Part shown: in pieces, positions 1-8,723 of the stretch | How positions within the stretch are numbered: the first letter of the stretch is position 1 | Layout: each line of letters begins with the position of its first letter | Notes under the pieces: generated by a model | What the model saw: the letters and a program-made list of their open reading frames with translations, nothing else | The model's database searches: none | Told to the model about the DNA's origin: nothing | Position numbers and translations under genes: made by a program | NCBI RefSeq assembly: GCF_014649735.1 | Contig: NZ_BMTP01000002.1 | Span: forward strand, 241,697 to 305,696 | Origin: Streptomyces lavendofoliae | GTDB taxonomy: Bacteria > Actinomycetota > Actinomycetes > Streptomycetales > Streptomycetaceae | Direction: 5' to 3' | Length of the DNA stretch: 64,000 nt

Positions 1-2
1 CA

Positions 3-848
3 CGGGCCGACTGGGCCGCCGACGCCGAGGCGGACATCGCCGAGGAAGCCGAGGAGATGCCGCTGTCGCTGCGTCTCTCAATAGCGGACACGCTCACGCT
101 GGGTAACGCCACGTGCGGCTTCATGGCGGTGTACTTCACCACCACCGGCATCCTGATCCCGCACCTCACGGGCAGCCAGGAGACCGGCATGGCGCGGCAC
201 AGCGCCGCCACGGCCGTGATCCTTATGCTCCTCGCGGCCATCTTCGACCTCTTCGACGGGCTCGTGGCGCGCAAGCTGCGCAGCTCGCCGATGGGCGCGG
301 AGCTGGACAACCTGTCGGACCTGATCAGCTTCGGGCTCGCCCCGGCGTACTTCGTCCTGGTGTACGGGATGGTCGCGGACGACGCCCACCAGAAGGTCTC
401 GGCCGTCGCCGCGATCGTGGTGCTGCTGGCGGTGGTGCTGCGGCTCGCCAGATTCAGCTGCGTGACCCTGAAGGACGGCATGTTCCAGGGCATGCCGTCC
501 CCGTTCGGAGCGCTGACGGTCGTCTCGATCGTGCTGCTGGAGCTGCCGTTCATCCCGACGCTGCTGGCGATCATCGGCACCGCGTGGCTGATGGTGAGCC
601 GTGTCGAGTACCCCAAGCCGCGGGGCGTCCTCGCGGTGGCGATGCTCAGCTGGATCATCGGCGCGATGGGCCTGCTGGCGGCGTGGGCGTTCGACGCCCC
701 GGGCGGCCAGCTGCTGCTCCAGACCGGCTGCGCGCTCCAGGTTGTGCTGGGCGCCGTGATCCCTCTCTTCGCGACGGCCCGGCGGGTGAACACCTTCCGC
801 GACAACCGGCGCGAGAGCCGGGAGGCGCGGGCGGCCCAGCTGCCGTAG
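3..848 (+). CDS. pssA: CDP-diacylglycerol-serine O-phosphatidyltransferase, 5'-truncated by window
   Basis: This integral membrane enzyme transfers phosphatidyl from CDP-diacylglycerol to L-serine to make phosphatidylserine, the precursor of phosphatidylethanolamine. The CDP-alcohol phosphotransferase motif is visible (DG, AR, G, D, D at residues 67 to 88 counted from the ATG at 57). The spacer between AR and G is seven residues, one shorter than the commonly quoted eight. Several hydrophobic segments follow. The reading frame stays open upstream of the ATG at 57 to the window edge and encodes an acidic Ala/Glu-rich stretch, so the true start is probably outside the window. A strong hairpin follows the stop. 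Family assignment is firm; the start is not. Confidence 0.93.
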   Translation, partial: RADWAADAEADIAEEAEEMPLSLRLSIADTLTLGNATCGFMAVYFTTTGILIPHLTGSQETGMARHSAATAVILMLLAAIFDLFDGLVARKLRSSPMGAELDNLSDLISFGLAPAYFVLVYGMVADDAHQKVSAVAAIVVLLAVVLRLARFSCVTLKDGMFQGMPSPFGALTVVSIVLLELPFIPTLLAIIGTAWLMVSRVEYPKPRGVLAVAMLSWIIGAMGLLAAWAFDAPGGQLLLQTGCALQVVLGAVIPLFATARRVNTFRDNRRESREARAAQLP

Positions 849-870
849 CGCACGACAGGCGTGGATGACG

Positions 871-907
871 GAAGGGCCCGGGTGCGGGATACGCGCCCGG
901 GCCCTTC
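871..907. terminator. Bidirectional intrinsic terminator between convergent genes
   Basis: A 15-bp stem (871-885 with 893-907, one G-T pair) closes a 7-nt loop. It lies 23 bp after the pssA stop and 11 bp after the end of the convergent acetyltransferase gene. No clear T-tract follows on either strand, which is common in Streptomyces. Confidence 0.7.
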
Positions 908-917
908 CGCGTGCCCG

Positions 918-1469
918 TCACGTCCCGCCGAGGAGCTTGTAGTAGTACGTCGTCGCGTGCGGGGTGCCGTCCGGGCTCAGGGCGTACCGGGGGATCGTGC
1001 CGGCGCGGGTCCAGCCGGCCCTGCGGTACAGGCCCTCGGCCGCGCTGCCGGTCTCGGTGTCCAGCACCAGCAGGGTGAGCCCCTCGGCCGCCGCTGCCTC
1101 CTCGGCCACCGCGAGCAGCCGGGAGCCCAGGCCACGGCCGCGGGCGTCGCGGTGGACCAGGAGCTTGGCGATGTCGCCGCGGTGCGGCTGGTTCGGCATG
1201 GCCGCCCGCACCAGGCTGATCACCCCGGCGACGGCGCCACCGGGGGCGTACGCCGCCCAGACGCTCCGTACGCCCCGGGCGGTCTCCCCGGCCACCCCGC
1301 GCCACCAGGCGGTCGCCTCGACGGCGTCCAGCGGGGCCAGGAAGCCCACGGAGGCGCCGCCCTCGACGGCGTCGCACAGGAGCGGGGCGAGCCCCTCGGC
1401 CGCCCGGGCGTCGATCTGCCGGGCGGTGAGGGGCTCGATCCGGTAGGCGGTACGGAGATCGTCGCTCAT
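918..1469 (-). CDS. GNAT family N-acetyltransferase
   Basis: A 183-residue GNAT acetyltransferase, predicted to move an acetyl group from acetyl-CoA to an unknown amine. The acetyl-CoA pyrophosphate loop is recognisable near residues 107 to 115 (RDARGRGLG), followed by the usual C-terminal strand with a tyrosine-rich end. The ATG start at 1469 gives a normal family length. It is monocistronic and convergent with pssA. The substrate cannot be told from the sequence; small amines, antibiotics or protein N-termini are all possible. Confidence 0.88.
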   Translation of the reverse strand: MSDDLRTAYRIEPLTARQIDARAAEGLAPLLCDAVEGGASVGFLAPLDAVEATAWWRGVAGETARGVRSVWAAYAPGGAVAGVISLVRAAMPNQPHRGDIAKLLVHRDARGRGLGSRLLAVAEEAAAAEGLTLLVLDTETGSAAEGLYRRAGWTRAGTIPRYALSPDGTPHATTYYYKLLGGT

Positions 1470-1499
1470 GATCAGAGCTTCACACGGCGGCGTTTCGGC

Positions 1500-1518
1500 G
1501 GGATGACGGGGTCATCCC
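1500..1518 (-). terminator. Candidate terminator of the liv operon
   Basis: A perfect 8-bp hairpin (1500-1507 with 1511-1518, 3-nt loop) lies 6 bp beyond the stop codon of the last liv gene. There is no U-tract. Confidence 0.45.
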
Positions 1519-1524
1519 CTCCGG

Positions 1525-2796
1525 TCAGTCACCGGGTGTGAAGCCCTTCGCGGCCTCCGAGACCTGGGGGCCGCGGACCACCCGGGCACCCCCGGGGACG
1601 GACTTGTCGGGCTGGATGATCACGCTCTGCCGCGACGAGGGCGCCTTCGGGTCGGAGAAGTCGTGCGTCATGCCGAAGCCCGCGTCGTGGGCGTTCAGCT
1701 TCAGCAGCGCCTTGCCGACGCCCTCGCGGGTCAGGTCCTTGTCCGCGCACGCCTTCTTCAGCGCCTCGCCGAAGACCTGCCCGGCCGTCCATCCGGCGAC
1801 GACGCCGTTGTCCAGGGTGTCCTTCGGGTAGGCGGCGCGGTAGTCGGCGACCAGCTTCCTGGCGGCCGGGGTGTCGGCGCCGATCGGCAGGCTGGGGGTG
1901 GACACGTAGTACATGCGCTCCAGCGCCGGTCCCGCCTGGGTGGCCAGCAGCTGCGGCGCGTAGGCCGAGTTGTTGCCGATCACCGGGACGGTGAGCTTCA
2001 CCGCCGCCGCCACACCGACGAGCGAGGCCGCCTGGCGCGGGCCGGCGCTGAGGACGACGGCCTTGACCCCGGCCTGCTTGAGCGCCGCGACCTGGGCCGA
2101 CATGTCGTTGTCGGTCGGCTTGATCTTCTGCTCGACGACCGTCAGCCCGGCCTTCCCCGCCGCGTACTTCGAGCCCCTGAGCGCGTTCTCGCCGTAGTCG
2201 CCCTCGAAGTAGACGTGGCCCAGCTTGTCGCCCTTCGTCAGGCCCTTCTCCTTCAGCAGGAAGTCCACCGCGTTGATCGTCTCGATGTCGTACGTGGCGC
2301 CGATCACCCGGATGTGCGGGCTGCCCAGCAGCGACGCCGACCACGCCTGGGGCAGCACGAGCCCCTTGTCCTGGCCGTCGACGCGCTGCTTGACCGCCGC
2401 CACGAACGGTGAGCCGATGAACTGCGGGAAGCCCAGCACCTTGGGCTCCAGCTCCGTGTAGGCGGCGAGCGCCTTCTGGGGGTCGTAGCCGTGGTCGCGG
2501 ACCGTCAGCTCCACCGTGCGTCCGCAGACGCCGCCGGCGGCGTTCAGCTGCTTGACGTACAGCTGCTGGGCCTGGGTGACGCTCTTGCCGAGCGTGGCGT
2601 ACACCCCGGTCATGTCGGTGAGCACGCCGAGCCGGATCGCCTCGGCGTCGACGCCCTCGCCGGTCCTCACGCCGTCGGCGCCCTTGCCTCCGGCGTCGTC
2701 ACCGGTCTTCGCCTTGGAGCTGCAGCCGGCCGCCGCCGTCAGGGCGACGAGCGCGGCGAGGGTGGCGGCGAGCCGCCGTTGTCTGCGCATGGTCAT
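1525..2796 (-). CDS. livK: Branched-chain amino acid ABC transporter, substrate-binding lipoprotein
   Basis: A 423-residue extracytoplasmic solute-binding protein of the Leu/Ile/Val type I periplasmic-binding fold. A lipoprotein signal peptide ends in AAAGC with the lipidated cysteine at residue 25. The chosen ATG at 2796 has a GGAGG seven bases upstream and overlaps the stop of the permease gene before it (ATGA), so translation is coupled. A longer frame upstream is a shadow. It is the last gene of the five-gene liv operon. The ligand could be a branched-chain amino acid, an amide or urea; the nearby PucR regulator leaves a nitrogen-related ligand open. Confidence 0.92.
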   Translation of the reverse strand: MTMRRQRRLAATLAALVALTAAAGCSSKAKTGDDAGGKGADGVRTGEGVDAEAIRLGVLTDMTGVYATLGKSVTQAQQLYVKQLNAAGGVCGRTVELTVRDHGYDPQKALAAYTELEPKVLGFPQFIGSPFVAAVKQRVDGQDKGLVLPQAWSASLLGSPHIRVIGATYDIETINAVDFLLKEKGLTKGDKLGHVYFEGDYGENALRGSKYAAGKAGLTVVEQKIKPTDNDMSAQVAALKQAGVKAVVLSAGPRQAASLVGVAAAVKLTVPVIGNNSAYAPQLLATQAGPALERMYYVSTPSLPIGADTPAARKLVADYRAAYPKDTLDNGVVAGWTAGQVFGEALKKACADKDLTREGVGKALLKLNAHDAGFGMTHDFSDPKAPSSRQSVIIQPDKSVPGGARVVRGPQVSEAAKGFTPGD

Positions 2797-3887
2797 CGTT
2801 CCTCCGCTGTGGTACCTGAGGGTTGTGCGGGACGCCGGGCGGCCAGCCGGACCAGGCCACCGGGCAGGAAGAGCACGACGGCCACGACGGCGGCGCCGTA
2901 CAGGTAGCGCGACGCCTCGCCGGGTGCGATCCCGCCCGTTCCGGGGGCGGACACCAGGGGCAGCGCGTCGCTGTACCGGTTGAGAACCTGCGGCAGCAGG
3001 GAGACGAAGACGCCCCCCACCACCGCGCCCGCCACCGAGCCCAGGCCGCCGATCACGATCATGGCCAGGTACTCGAGGGAGAGCAGCATGCCGAAGTACT
3101 CCGGCACGGTCCGCTGGAAGACCAGGGCCAGCAGGACACCGGCGAGCCCCGCGTACATCGATGACAGGACGAACGCGGCGGCGCGGTAGCGGGCCACCGG
3201 GATGCCGAGGACGCCCGCGGCGATGCGGTGGTCGCGGATGGCGTTCAGGGCGCGCCCCGGCCGGCCGCGCAGCACTCCGCGGGCGAACAGGGCGGAGCCG
3301 AGGAGCAGGGCCAGGCCCAGGTACCACAGCTTCTCGGCGGCACCGAACGGCACCTGGGCGACGAGCAGCTCGCTCTCGTCGAAGGTGACACCCAGCAGGT
3401 TCAGCGGCGGGACGGCCCGGCCGTTGAAGCCTCCGGTCAGGTCGTGGGCGTTGAACAGCACGTGCTGGCCGATGAAGATCAGCGCGAGGGTGGCGATGCC
3501 GAGGTACGCGCCGCGCAGCCGGCCGGCGATCGGGCTGAACAGGCCGCCCGCCACGCCCGCCAGGGCCACCGCCGCGACGGCGGCGAGCCAGCCGGGCAGC
3601 CCGAGACCGGCCAGTCCGTCGCTGCCGTCGCCGGCGAACGCGCAGTAGCCGTAGGCGCCGACGGCGAGGAAGAAGGCGTGTCCCATGGACAGCTGGCCGG
3701 TGGCCCCGGTGAGCAGGTTGATGCCGATGGCGCCGATGGCGGCGACCATGGCGAACAGACCGGCCTGGAGCCAGAAGCGTTCCAGGTAGAAGGGCAGGGC
3801 GAGGAGGAGGACCGCGCCGAGGGCCCAGGCGAGGAGCCGGGGCTTGGCCCGCCGCCGGGCGGGCGGTCGGGTGAGCGTGTCAGACAC
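2793..3887 (-). CDS. livM: Branched-chain amino acid ABC permease (LivM type)
   Basis: A 364-residue membrane permease with about eight to ten hydrophobic segments and the LivM-type stretch GATGQLSMGHA near residue 60. It should pair with the LivH-type protein to form the transmembrane channel. The GTG start at 3887 has AAGGAG seven bases upstream and overlaps the livH stop by 8 bp. Its own stop overlaps the livK start. The cytoplasmic C-terminal tail is proline- and arginine-rich. Confidence 0.92.
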   Translation of the reverse strand: MSDTLTRPPARRRAKPRLLAWALGAVLLLALPFYLERFWLQAGLFAMVAAIGAIGINLLTGATGQLSMGHAFFLAVGAYGYCAFAGDGSDGLAGLGLPGWLAAVAAVALAGVAGGLFSPIAGRLRGAYLGIATLALIFIGQHVLFNAHDLTGGFNGRAVPPLNLLGVTFDESELLVAQVPFGAAEKLWYLGLALLLGSALFARGVLRGRPGRALNAIRDHRIAAGVLGIPVARYRAAAFVLSSMYAGLAGVLLALVFQRTVPEYFGMLLSLEYLAMIVIGGLGSVAGAVVGGVFVSLLPQVLNRYSDALPLVSAPGTGGIAPGEASRYLYGAAVVAVVLFLPGGLVRLAARRPAQPSGTTAEER

Positions 3888-4770
3888 GGGCGAGCTCCTT
3901 CGTACCGAAGAGCCCGGCGGGGCGGATCAGCAGGACCGCGACCATGACGAGGTAGGGCGCCAGGTCGCCGATGCCGCGGCCGAGGAAGGTCAGGTCGCCC
4001 TGGTAGCCGGTGGCGAGCGACTCGGTGACGCCGACGAGCAGTCCGCCGACGAGCGCGCCGGTGGTGGAGTCCAGGCCGCCGAGGATGGCGGCGGGGAACG
4101 CCTTGAGGGCGGCCAGGGAGGTGGTGCGTTCCAGCCCGGGGGTCGGGAAGACGGTGAGGAAGAGGGCCGCGACGGCGGCGAGACCGCCCGCCACGGCCCA
4201 GGCGCCGAGCGAGACCCGGCCCAGCCGGACGCCCATCAGGGCGGCGGTCGAGGGACTCTCGGCGGCGGCGCGCATGGCCACGCCCCAGGAGGTGAACCGG
4301 AAGGCCAGCAGGAAAGCGGTGATCAGCAGGGCGGCGGCCAGGAACGCGGCGATCCGCGTCTGGGCGATGGTGACGGAACCGATGGTGACGACGGCGTCGC
4401 CCCACGGGTCGCCGAGGGAGAGCACGTCCGTGCCGATACGGCGGGCCAGCTCGGTGGTGAGCAGGATGTCCACGCCGATCGTGACGATGGCGAGCACACT
4501 GTGGTCCCGGCCCCGGTAGCGGCGCATCACCAGGAACTCGACGGCCGCGCCGACGAGCGCGGCGCCCGCGACGCCGACCGCGAGCGCCAGCCAGAAGCCG
4601 ATGTCGTCGTGGAGCACGGCGGTCACGTAACCGCCGGCGAGGAGGAGCGAGGCGTGGGCGAAGTTGACGACCTCGGTGGCGCGGAAGATGACGACGAACC
4701 CGAGGGCGATGAGGGCGTAGACGGACCCGAGGGCCACTCCGCCCAGGAGGAGTTCGGCGAAGGTGGTCAC
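3880..4770 (-). CDS. livH: Branched-chain amino acid ABC permease (LivH type)
   Basis: A 296-residue membrane permease of the LivH family. It begins with a hydrophobic helix and the typical ALGFVVIFRATEVVNFAH stretch, and has several further transmembrane segments. The GTG at 4770 was chosen because it overlaps the livG stop as GTGA and because the longer upstream frame runs through the two ATPase genes. It forms the heterodimeric channel with LivM. Confidence 0.92.
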   Translation of the reverse strand: MTTFAELLLGGVALGSVYALIALGFVVIFRATEVVNFAHASLLLAGGYVTAVLHDDIGFWLALAVGVAGAALVGAAVEFLVMRRYRGRDHSVLAIVTIGVDILLTTELARRIGTDVLSLGDPWGDAVVTIGSVTIAQTRIAAFLAAALLITAFLLAFRFTSWGVAMRAAAESPSTAALMGVRLGRVSLGAWAVAGGLAAVAALFLTVFPTPGLERTTSLAALKAFPAAILGGLDSTTGALVGGLLVGVTESLATGYQGDLTFLGRGIGDLAPYLVMVAVLLIRPAGLFGTKELARV

Positions 4771-5537
4771 TCGGCGGTCTCCTGTCCGAGGTAGGCGCGG
4801 ACGACGGCCGGGTCGTTCTGTACGTCGGCGGGGGCGCCGTCGGCGATCCGGCGGCCGAAGTCGAGGACGGTCACGGAGTCGGCGAGCCGCATCACCACGC
4901 CCATGTCGTGCTCGACGAGGACGATGGAGATGCCGAGGCTGTCGCGGACGCCCGCGATGACGGCGGCCGTGCGGCGGCGTTCCTCGCCGGTCATCCCGGC
5001 GACGGGTTCGTCGAGCAGCAGCAGCTTGGGCTCCATGCACAGGGCGCGGGCCAGTTCGGCGAGCTTCTGCTGCCCGTACGGGAGGGAGGCGGCCGGCTGG
5101 TCCAGCTTGTCGGCGAGGCCGGTGAACTCGGCGATCTCGCGGACGCGGGCCCGGTGGCGGGCCTCCTCCCGGGCGGCGGACGGCAGTCGCAGCCCGGTGG
5201 CGAGGAATCCGGCGCGGGTGAGCCGGTGCCGGCCCAGCATGAGGGCGTCGGCGACCGTGGCGTACGGCGGCAGGGCCAGGTTCTGGAAGATCCTGGCGAC
5301 GCCGAGGGCGGCGATGCGGTGCGGGGGCAGGCCGGTCAGCTCGTGGCCGTCGAACCGCACGCTGCCGGAGGTGGCGCGGTAGACGCCGGACAGCACGTTG
5401 AAGGTGGTGGACTTCCCGGCGCCGTTGGGGCCGATGACGGCGTGGACGGTCCCGGGGGCCACCGTGAAACCCACCCCGTCGAGGGCGGTGAGGCCGGCGA
5501 ACCGGACGGTGAGGTCCCGGACTTCGAGGGTCGTCAC
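4767..5537 (-). CDS. livG: Branched-chain amino acid ABC transporter ATPase (LivG type)
   Basis: A 256-residue cytoplasmic ABC ATPase. Walker A (GPNGAGKST) is at residues 36 to 44. The signature region is LPYGQQKLAELARAL, a variant with YGQ in place of SGGQ, as is usual in LivG. Walker B (LLLLDEP) and the switch histidine in VEHDM follow. The GTG start at 5537 overlaps the livF stop (GTGA). It powers the liv transporter together with LivF. Confidence 0.93.
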   Translation of the reverse strand: MTTLEVRDLTVRFAGLTALDGVGFTVAPGTVHAVIGPNGAGKSTTFNVLSGVYRATSGSVRFDGHELTGLPPHRIAALGVARIFQNLALPPYATVADALMLGRHRLTRAGFLATGLRLPSAAREEARHRARVREIAEFTGLADKLDQPAASLPYGQQKLAELARALCMEPKLLLLDEPVAGMTGEERRRTAAVIAGVRDSLGISIVLVEHDMGVVMRLADSVTVLDFGRRIADGAPADVQNDPAVVRAYLGQETAE

Positions 5538-6331
5538 GCGTCCTCCCAGCGGGCGAGGTGCGGCACGGCCGCGGCCGGGGCGTCGGCGGCGGCCTGCTCG
5601 TCGACGACGCCGAGGTAGCGGCGGCGTACCTCGTCGGAGGCGGCGAGCTCGCCCGCGGGCCCCTCGATCGCGACCTCGCCGACCTCCAGGACGTACGCGT
5701 GGGAGGCCAGGCGCAGCGCGAGCGCGGCGTTCTGCTCGACGAGCAGCACGGAGGTGCCCTGGGCGTTGATCTCACGGACGGTGTCGGCGATCCGGGCGGC
5801 CATCAGCGGGGCGAGGCCGAGGGACGGCTCGTCGAGCAGCAGCAGGCGCGGGGAGGCCATCAGGGCACGGGCGACGGCGAGCATCTGCTGTTCGCCGCCG
5901 GACAGCAGCCCGGCGCGCTGGCCGGCGCGCTCGGCGAGGACGGGGAACAGCTCGTGGACGCGGCGGACGGCGGCGGCCCGGCCGCCGCGGGCGGCGGTGA
6001 GCGCGCCCGCGCGGAGGTTGTCCTCGACCGTCATGCGGGCGAACACCTGGCGGCCCTCGGGGACGTGGCACAGTCCGGCCACGACGACCCGGTCGGGTGG
6101 CAGTCCGTGCAGCGGGCGGCCGGCGAAGGTGACGGTGCCGGCGGTGGCGGCGCCACCGTGGAAGGCGAGCGTGCGCGAAAGAGCGCGCAGCAGTGTGGAC
6201 TTGCCGGCACCGTTGCCGCCGAGGACGGCGACGCAGGCGCCCTCCGGAACGTCCAGCGAGACGTCGCGCAGGGCGGTCACGGGTCCGTACCCGGCTGTCA
6301 GCCCCCGCACGTGCAGGGCGGCAGCGCTCAT
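5534..6331 (-). CDS. livF: Branched-chain amino acid ABC transporter ATPase (LivF type)
   Basis: A 265-residue ABC ATPase and the first gene of the liv operon. Walker A is GGNGAGKST at residues 38 to 46, the signature is LSGGEQQ, and Walker B is LLLLDEPSLGLAP, typical of LivF. The ATG at 6331 is preceded by a GAGGGG element. The frame could extend 51 codons further up to 6484, but that part runs through the divergent promoter region and looks noncoding. The operon is divergent from a PucR regulator, which is the obvious candidate controller. Confidence 0.92.
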   Translation of the reverse strand: MSAAALHVRGLTAGYGPVTALRDVSLDVPEGACVAVLGGNGAGKSTLLRALSRTLAFHGGAATAGTVTFAGRPLHGLPPDRVVVAGLCHVPEGRQVFARMTVEDNLRAGALTAARGGRAAAVRRVHELFPVLAERAGQRAGLLSGGEQQMLAVARALMASPRLLLLDEPSLGLAPLMAARIADTVREINAQGTSVLLVEQNAALALRLASHAYVLEVGEVAIEGPAGELAASDEVRRRYLGVVDEQAAADAPAAAVPHLARWEDA

Positions 6332-6442
6332 GGATTTCCCCTCGTCTGTGTGTTCGGTGGCGCTCACCCCAACACCGGCTCCGGTCGCCCGTCCACGTTC
6401 GCGGCGGGAATCGCTGCCGTTGCCCAGCGGGCGTCGGTACGG

Positions 6443-6460
6443 GTTGTGCACGCGCACAAC
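6443..6460. promoter_or_regulatory. Candidate operator between liv operon and PucR gene
   Basis: A 7-bp inverted repeat, GTTGTGC-N4-GCACAAC, lies in the 182-bp divergent region between livF and the PucR gene. It is 112 bp from the livF start and 54 bp from the pucR start. Its symmetry and position suit a binding site for the neighbouring regulator. This is inference from position only. Confidence 0.4.
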
Positions 6461-6513
6461 ACCGCGTGTCAGAGGCGTGCGCACCGGGGTGCGGCGGTGG
6501 CATCCTCCCCGCC

Positions 6514-7701
6514 ATGGGAGCCCGGAGACCGCGTACGGGGGACGACTGGAAGCTGCTCGCTCAGGCGTGCGCGGCGCTGCTGGAGCGGCTTCCGGAGCTG
6601 GTGGACGAGCACGTGCGGGAGCTGCACGACCACTCCCCCGCGTACGGCCGCGTCATCGGCTACGACCAGCACTGGCAGGAGGCGCGGGACGCGATGCGGA
6701 TCGGCATCGAGACGATCTCGGCGCCGAGGGCGTCGCCGCGCCGCGACCTCGACCACGCGGAGTGGCTGGGACGGCGGAGGGCGGAGCAGGGGCTGCCGCT
6801 GGACCTGATGGTGCACGCCTACCGGCTCGCCGGCCACCAGGTGTGGGACGCCCTGCTGGAGGGCGCCGGGTCGGACGCCCGGCGGCTCGCCGTGCTGATG
6901 CAGTCGGCCACGATGGTGTGGTCGGCGGTGGACGCGCAGGCGGACACGGCGTCCGAGGCGTACCGGGCCACGGAGCTGGAGCTGCGGCGCCGTACCGACG
7001 AGCAGCTCCAGGCGCTGCTCGACGCGCTGCTGGAGGGTGCCCGGTCGGCGGAGGTGGCGGCGCGGGCGGCGGCGGGGCTGGACCTGCCGGAGCGGGGGCG
7101 GTACGCGGTGGTGGTGCTGCGCACGGCGAGGCGGGACCTGACGCACCGGCGGCTGGAGGCGGAGGGGCTGCGCTTCGTGTGGCGGATGCGGACCGACTGC
7201 GAGGTCGGGGTGGTGTCGCTGGACGAGGGGACCGGGCTCGACGCGCTGGCGGAGCTCATGGAGGGGCGGTGCCCCGGTCCGGGCGGGATCAGCCCGGTGG
7301 TGGTGGGGCTGACGGAGCTGGGCCGGGCGCGGCGCCTCGCGGAGCTGGCGCTGCGTACGTGTCCGGCGGACGCGCCCGCGATCGTGCGCCTGGACCGCCG
7401 GATGTCCGGCGCGCTGGTGGTGAGCCAGCCGGATCTGTCGTCGCTGCTGGTGTCGGAGGTACTGGGCGCCCTGCTGGACCTGGACCCGGCCGACCGGGCG
7501 GTGCTGCTGGAGACGCTGGACGTGTGGCTCGACTGCGAGGGCTCGGCGGGCCGGGCGGCGAGCCGCCTGTACTGCCACCGCAACACGGTGTTCAACCGCC
7601 TGCGCCGCCTGGAGCAGCTCACGTCGCGGTCGCTGTCCCGGCCGCGGGACCTGACGGAGATGACGCTGGCCCTGGACGCGTTCCGGTTGTCGCCGGGGTA
7701 G
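6514..7701 (+). CDS. PucR family transcriptional regulator
   Basis: A 395-residue regulator. The C-terminal part (about residues 325 to 392) is the PucR helix-turn-helix: AASRLYCHRNTVFNRLRRLEQ followed by TEMTLALDAFR. The N-terminal two thirds resemble the sensory and GGDEF-like middle regions of PucR/CdaR proteins. PucR-type proteins commonly respond to nitrogen compounds such as purines or amino acids. The ATG at 6514 fits the domain start; a longer frame upstream overlaps the divergent promoter and was rejected. It is divergent from the liv operon. Confidence 0.87.
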   Translation: MGARRPRTGDDWKLLAQACAALLERLPELVDEHVRELHDHSPAYGRVIGYDQHWQEARDAMRIGIETISAPRASPRRDLDHAEWLGRRRAEQGLPLDLMVHAYRLAGHQVWDALLEGAGSDARRLAVLMQSATMVWSAVDAQADTASEAYRATELELRRRTDEQLQALLDALLEGARSAEVAARAAAGLDLPERGRYAVVVLRTARRDLTHRRLEAEGLRFVWRMRTDCEVGVVSLDEGTGLDALAELMEGRCPGPGGISPVVVGLTELGRARRLAELALRTCPADAPAIVRLDRRMSGALVVSQPDLSSLLVSEVLGALLDLDPADRAVLLETLDVWLDCEGSAGRAASRLYCHRNTVFNRLRRLEQLTSRSLSRPRDLTEMTLALDAFRLSPG

Positions 7702-7770
7702 CGGTGGGGGCGGGCCGGCCGTTGCCGCCGGAGCGGCCGGCGGGGCGGCGGCGGGCCGGGGGCGATGGCC

Positions 7771-7945
7771 CGGCGCGCGTGGCGGTTGGCCGGCGCGCGT
7801 GGCGGTTGGCCGGCGCGCGTGGGGGTTGGCCGGCGCGCGTGCCCGTGGCCCGTGGCGGCGTGGCGGGTGCCCGGCGCGCGTGCCCGTGGCCCGTGCCGGC
7901 GTGGCGGGTGCCCGTGGCCCGTGGCGGCGTGGCGGGTGCCCGGCC
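7771..7945. repeat. Degenerate GC-rich tandem repeats in an intergenic region
   Basis: The array starts with a 20-bp unit (CGGCGCGCGTGGCGGTTGGC) at 7771-7790 and an identical copy at 7791-7810. A third copy with one change is at 7811-7830 and a half copy at 7831-7840. It then passes into three copies of a roughly 28-bp unit built on CGTGGCCCGTG and GGCGTGGCGGGTGCC. The open frames through it are artefacts of the repeat. It lies in a 677-bp interval (7702-8378) with no supported gene. Confidence 0.75.
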
Positions 7946-8272
7946 CCCGGGGGCGGGGCGCGGGGGCCGCCGGCGTGCGTGGGGGCCGGGTGACGGTTCG
8001 CGGGCGCGGTGCGGGGCGTACCGGCAGCACCACCGCCTGCCCTTGGACGTCCCGCCGGACCGGCCCTCACCGCCCATGCGCGGTCCCGGCTTGGAGCACG
8101 GCGGCCCGCGGCGTACCGGACCGCCTTCGAGGGTCGCCGGGCCCCGGCGAGCCCCGGCGGCCGGTCGAGGGGACGGGAGGGTCGGGAGGGGCAGGAGGGT
8201 GGCCCGGTGACCCCGGTGGCGGCCCGTGTAGCCCGAACGGGTGCAGTCGATCGAGCCCTCTCGGCCGTTGAT

Positions 8273-8310
8273 CCTGTGCGGCTCCCGCCGGCCACCCGGG
8301 GCCGCACAGG
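8273..8310. other. 10-bp inverted repeat upstream of a small membrane gene
   Basis: CCTGTGCGGC at 8273-8282 pairs perfectly with GCCGCACAGG at 8301-8310. A second short hairpin follows (GCCCC and GGGGC, 8319-8332). They fall 69 and 47 bp before the ATG at 8379, so they could be a leader structure or the terminator of upstream transcription. No T-tract is present. Confidence 0.35.
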
Positions 8311-8378
8311 CACGGAACGCCCCTGACGGGGCATACGGGGCCCAACGGCCGCGTCTTCACCGATCGGGGGATCCGCCC

Positions 8379-8699
8379 ATGACGTCCGACCTGCTGCTCG
8401 CCCTGACCGTCCCGGTACTGGTCTGCGCCTCGGGTCTCTACGCGCTCGCCGACGCGTGGTGGCGACGCCGCCACCCTGCGCTGAGGCCGGTGCCGTACCT
8501 GCCGGGGCGCGGGCCCGTCGTCGGGAACGAGCAGGTCGCCGTGGCGGAGGCCATCGTCGCCGACGCCTACGCCCGCTACGGCGCCCTCTACGACACCCCG
8601 GGCCCCGACGCCGGACCGTACGCCCCGCAGCAGCCCGCCCGCCCCGCCGGGACCGCCCCGGCGAGCCGGGTACGGGAAGGCGGCACCACCGCCCGGTGA
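8379..8699 (+). CDS. Small membrane protein of unknown function
   Basis: A 106-residue protein with one N-terminal hydrophobic helix (about residues 4 to 20). It is followed by a short basic segment and a Pro/Ala/Tyr-rich hydrophilic tail likely to lie in the cytoplasm. The ATG at 8379 has a GGGG element nine bases upstream. Third-position GC is very high and the N-terminus is convincingly protein-like, but I do not recognise a family. It is convergent with the glycerate kinase gene. Confidence 0.6.
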   Translation: MTSDLLLALTVPVLVCASGLYALADAWWRRRHPALRPVPYLPGRGPVVGNEQVAVAEAIVADAYARYGALYDTPGPDAGPYAPQQPARPAGTAPASRVREGGTTAR

Positions 8700-8723
8700 G
8701 AGGGCGTCCCCGGGCGGACTCCC

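Noticed and set aside
1525..3327. 600-residue start for the liv binding protein
   Set aside because: The first third is antisense-like read-through of the livM gene; the signal peptide and GGAGG-linked ATG at 2796 define the true start.
7771..7945. Small Trp/Arg-rich proteins in the repeat region
   Set aside because: The frames exist in several phases only because the DNA repeats and is nearly free of stops; there is no ribosome binding site or consistent codon pattern.
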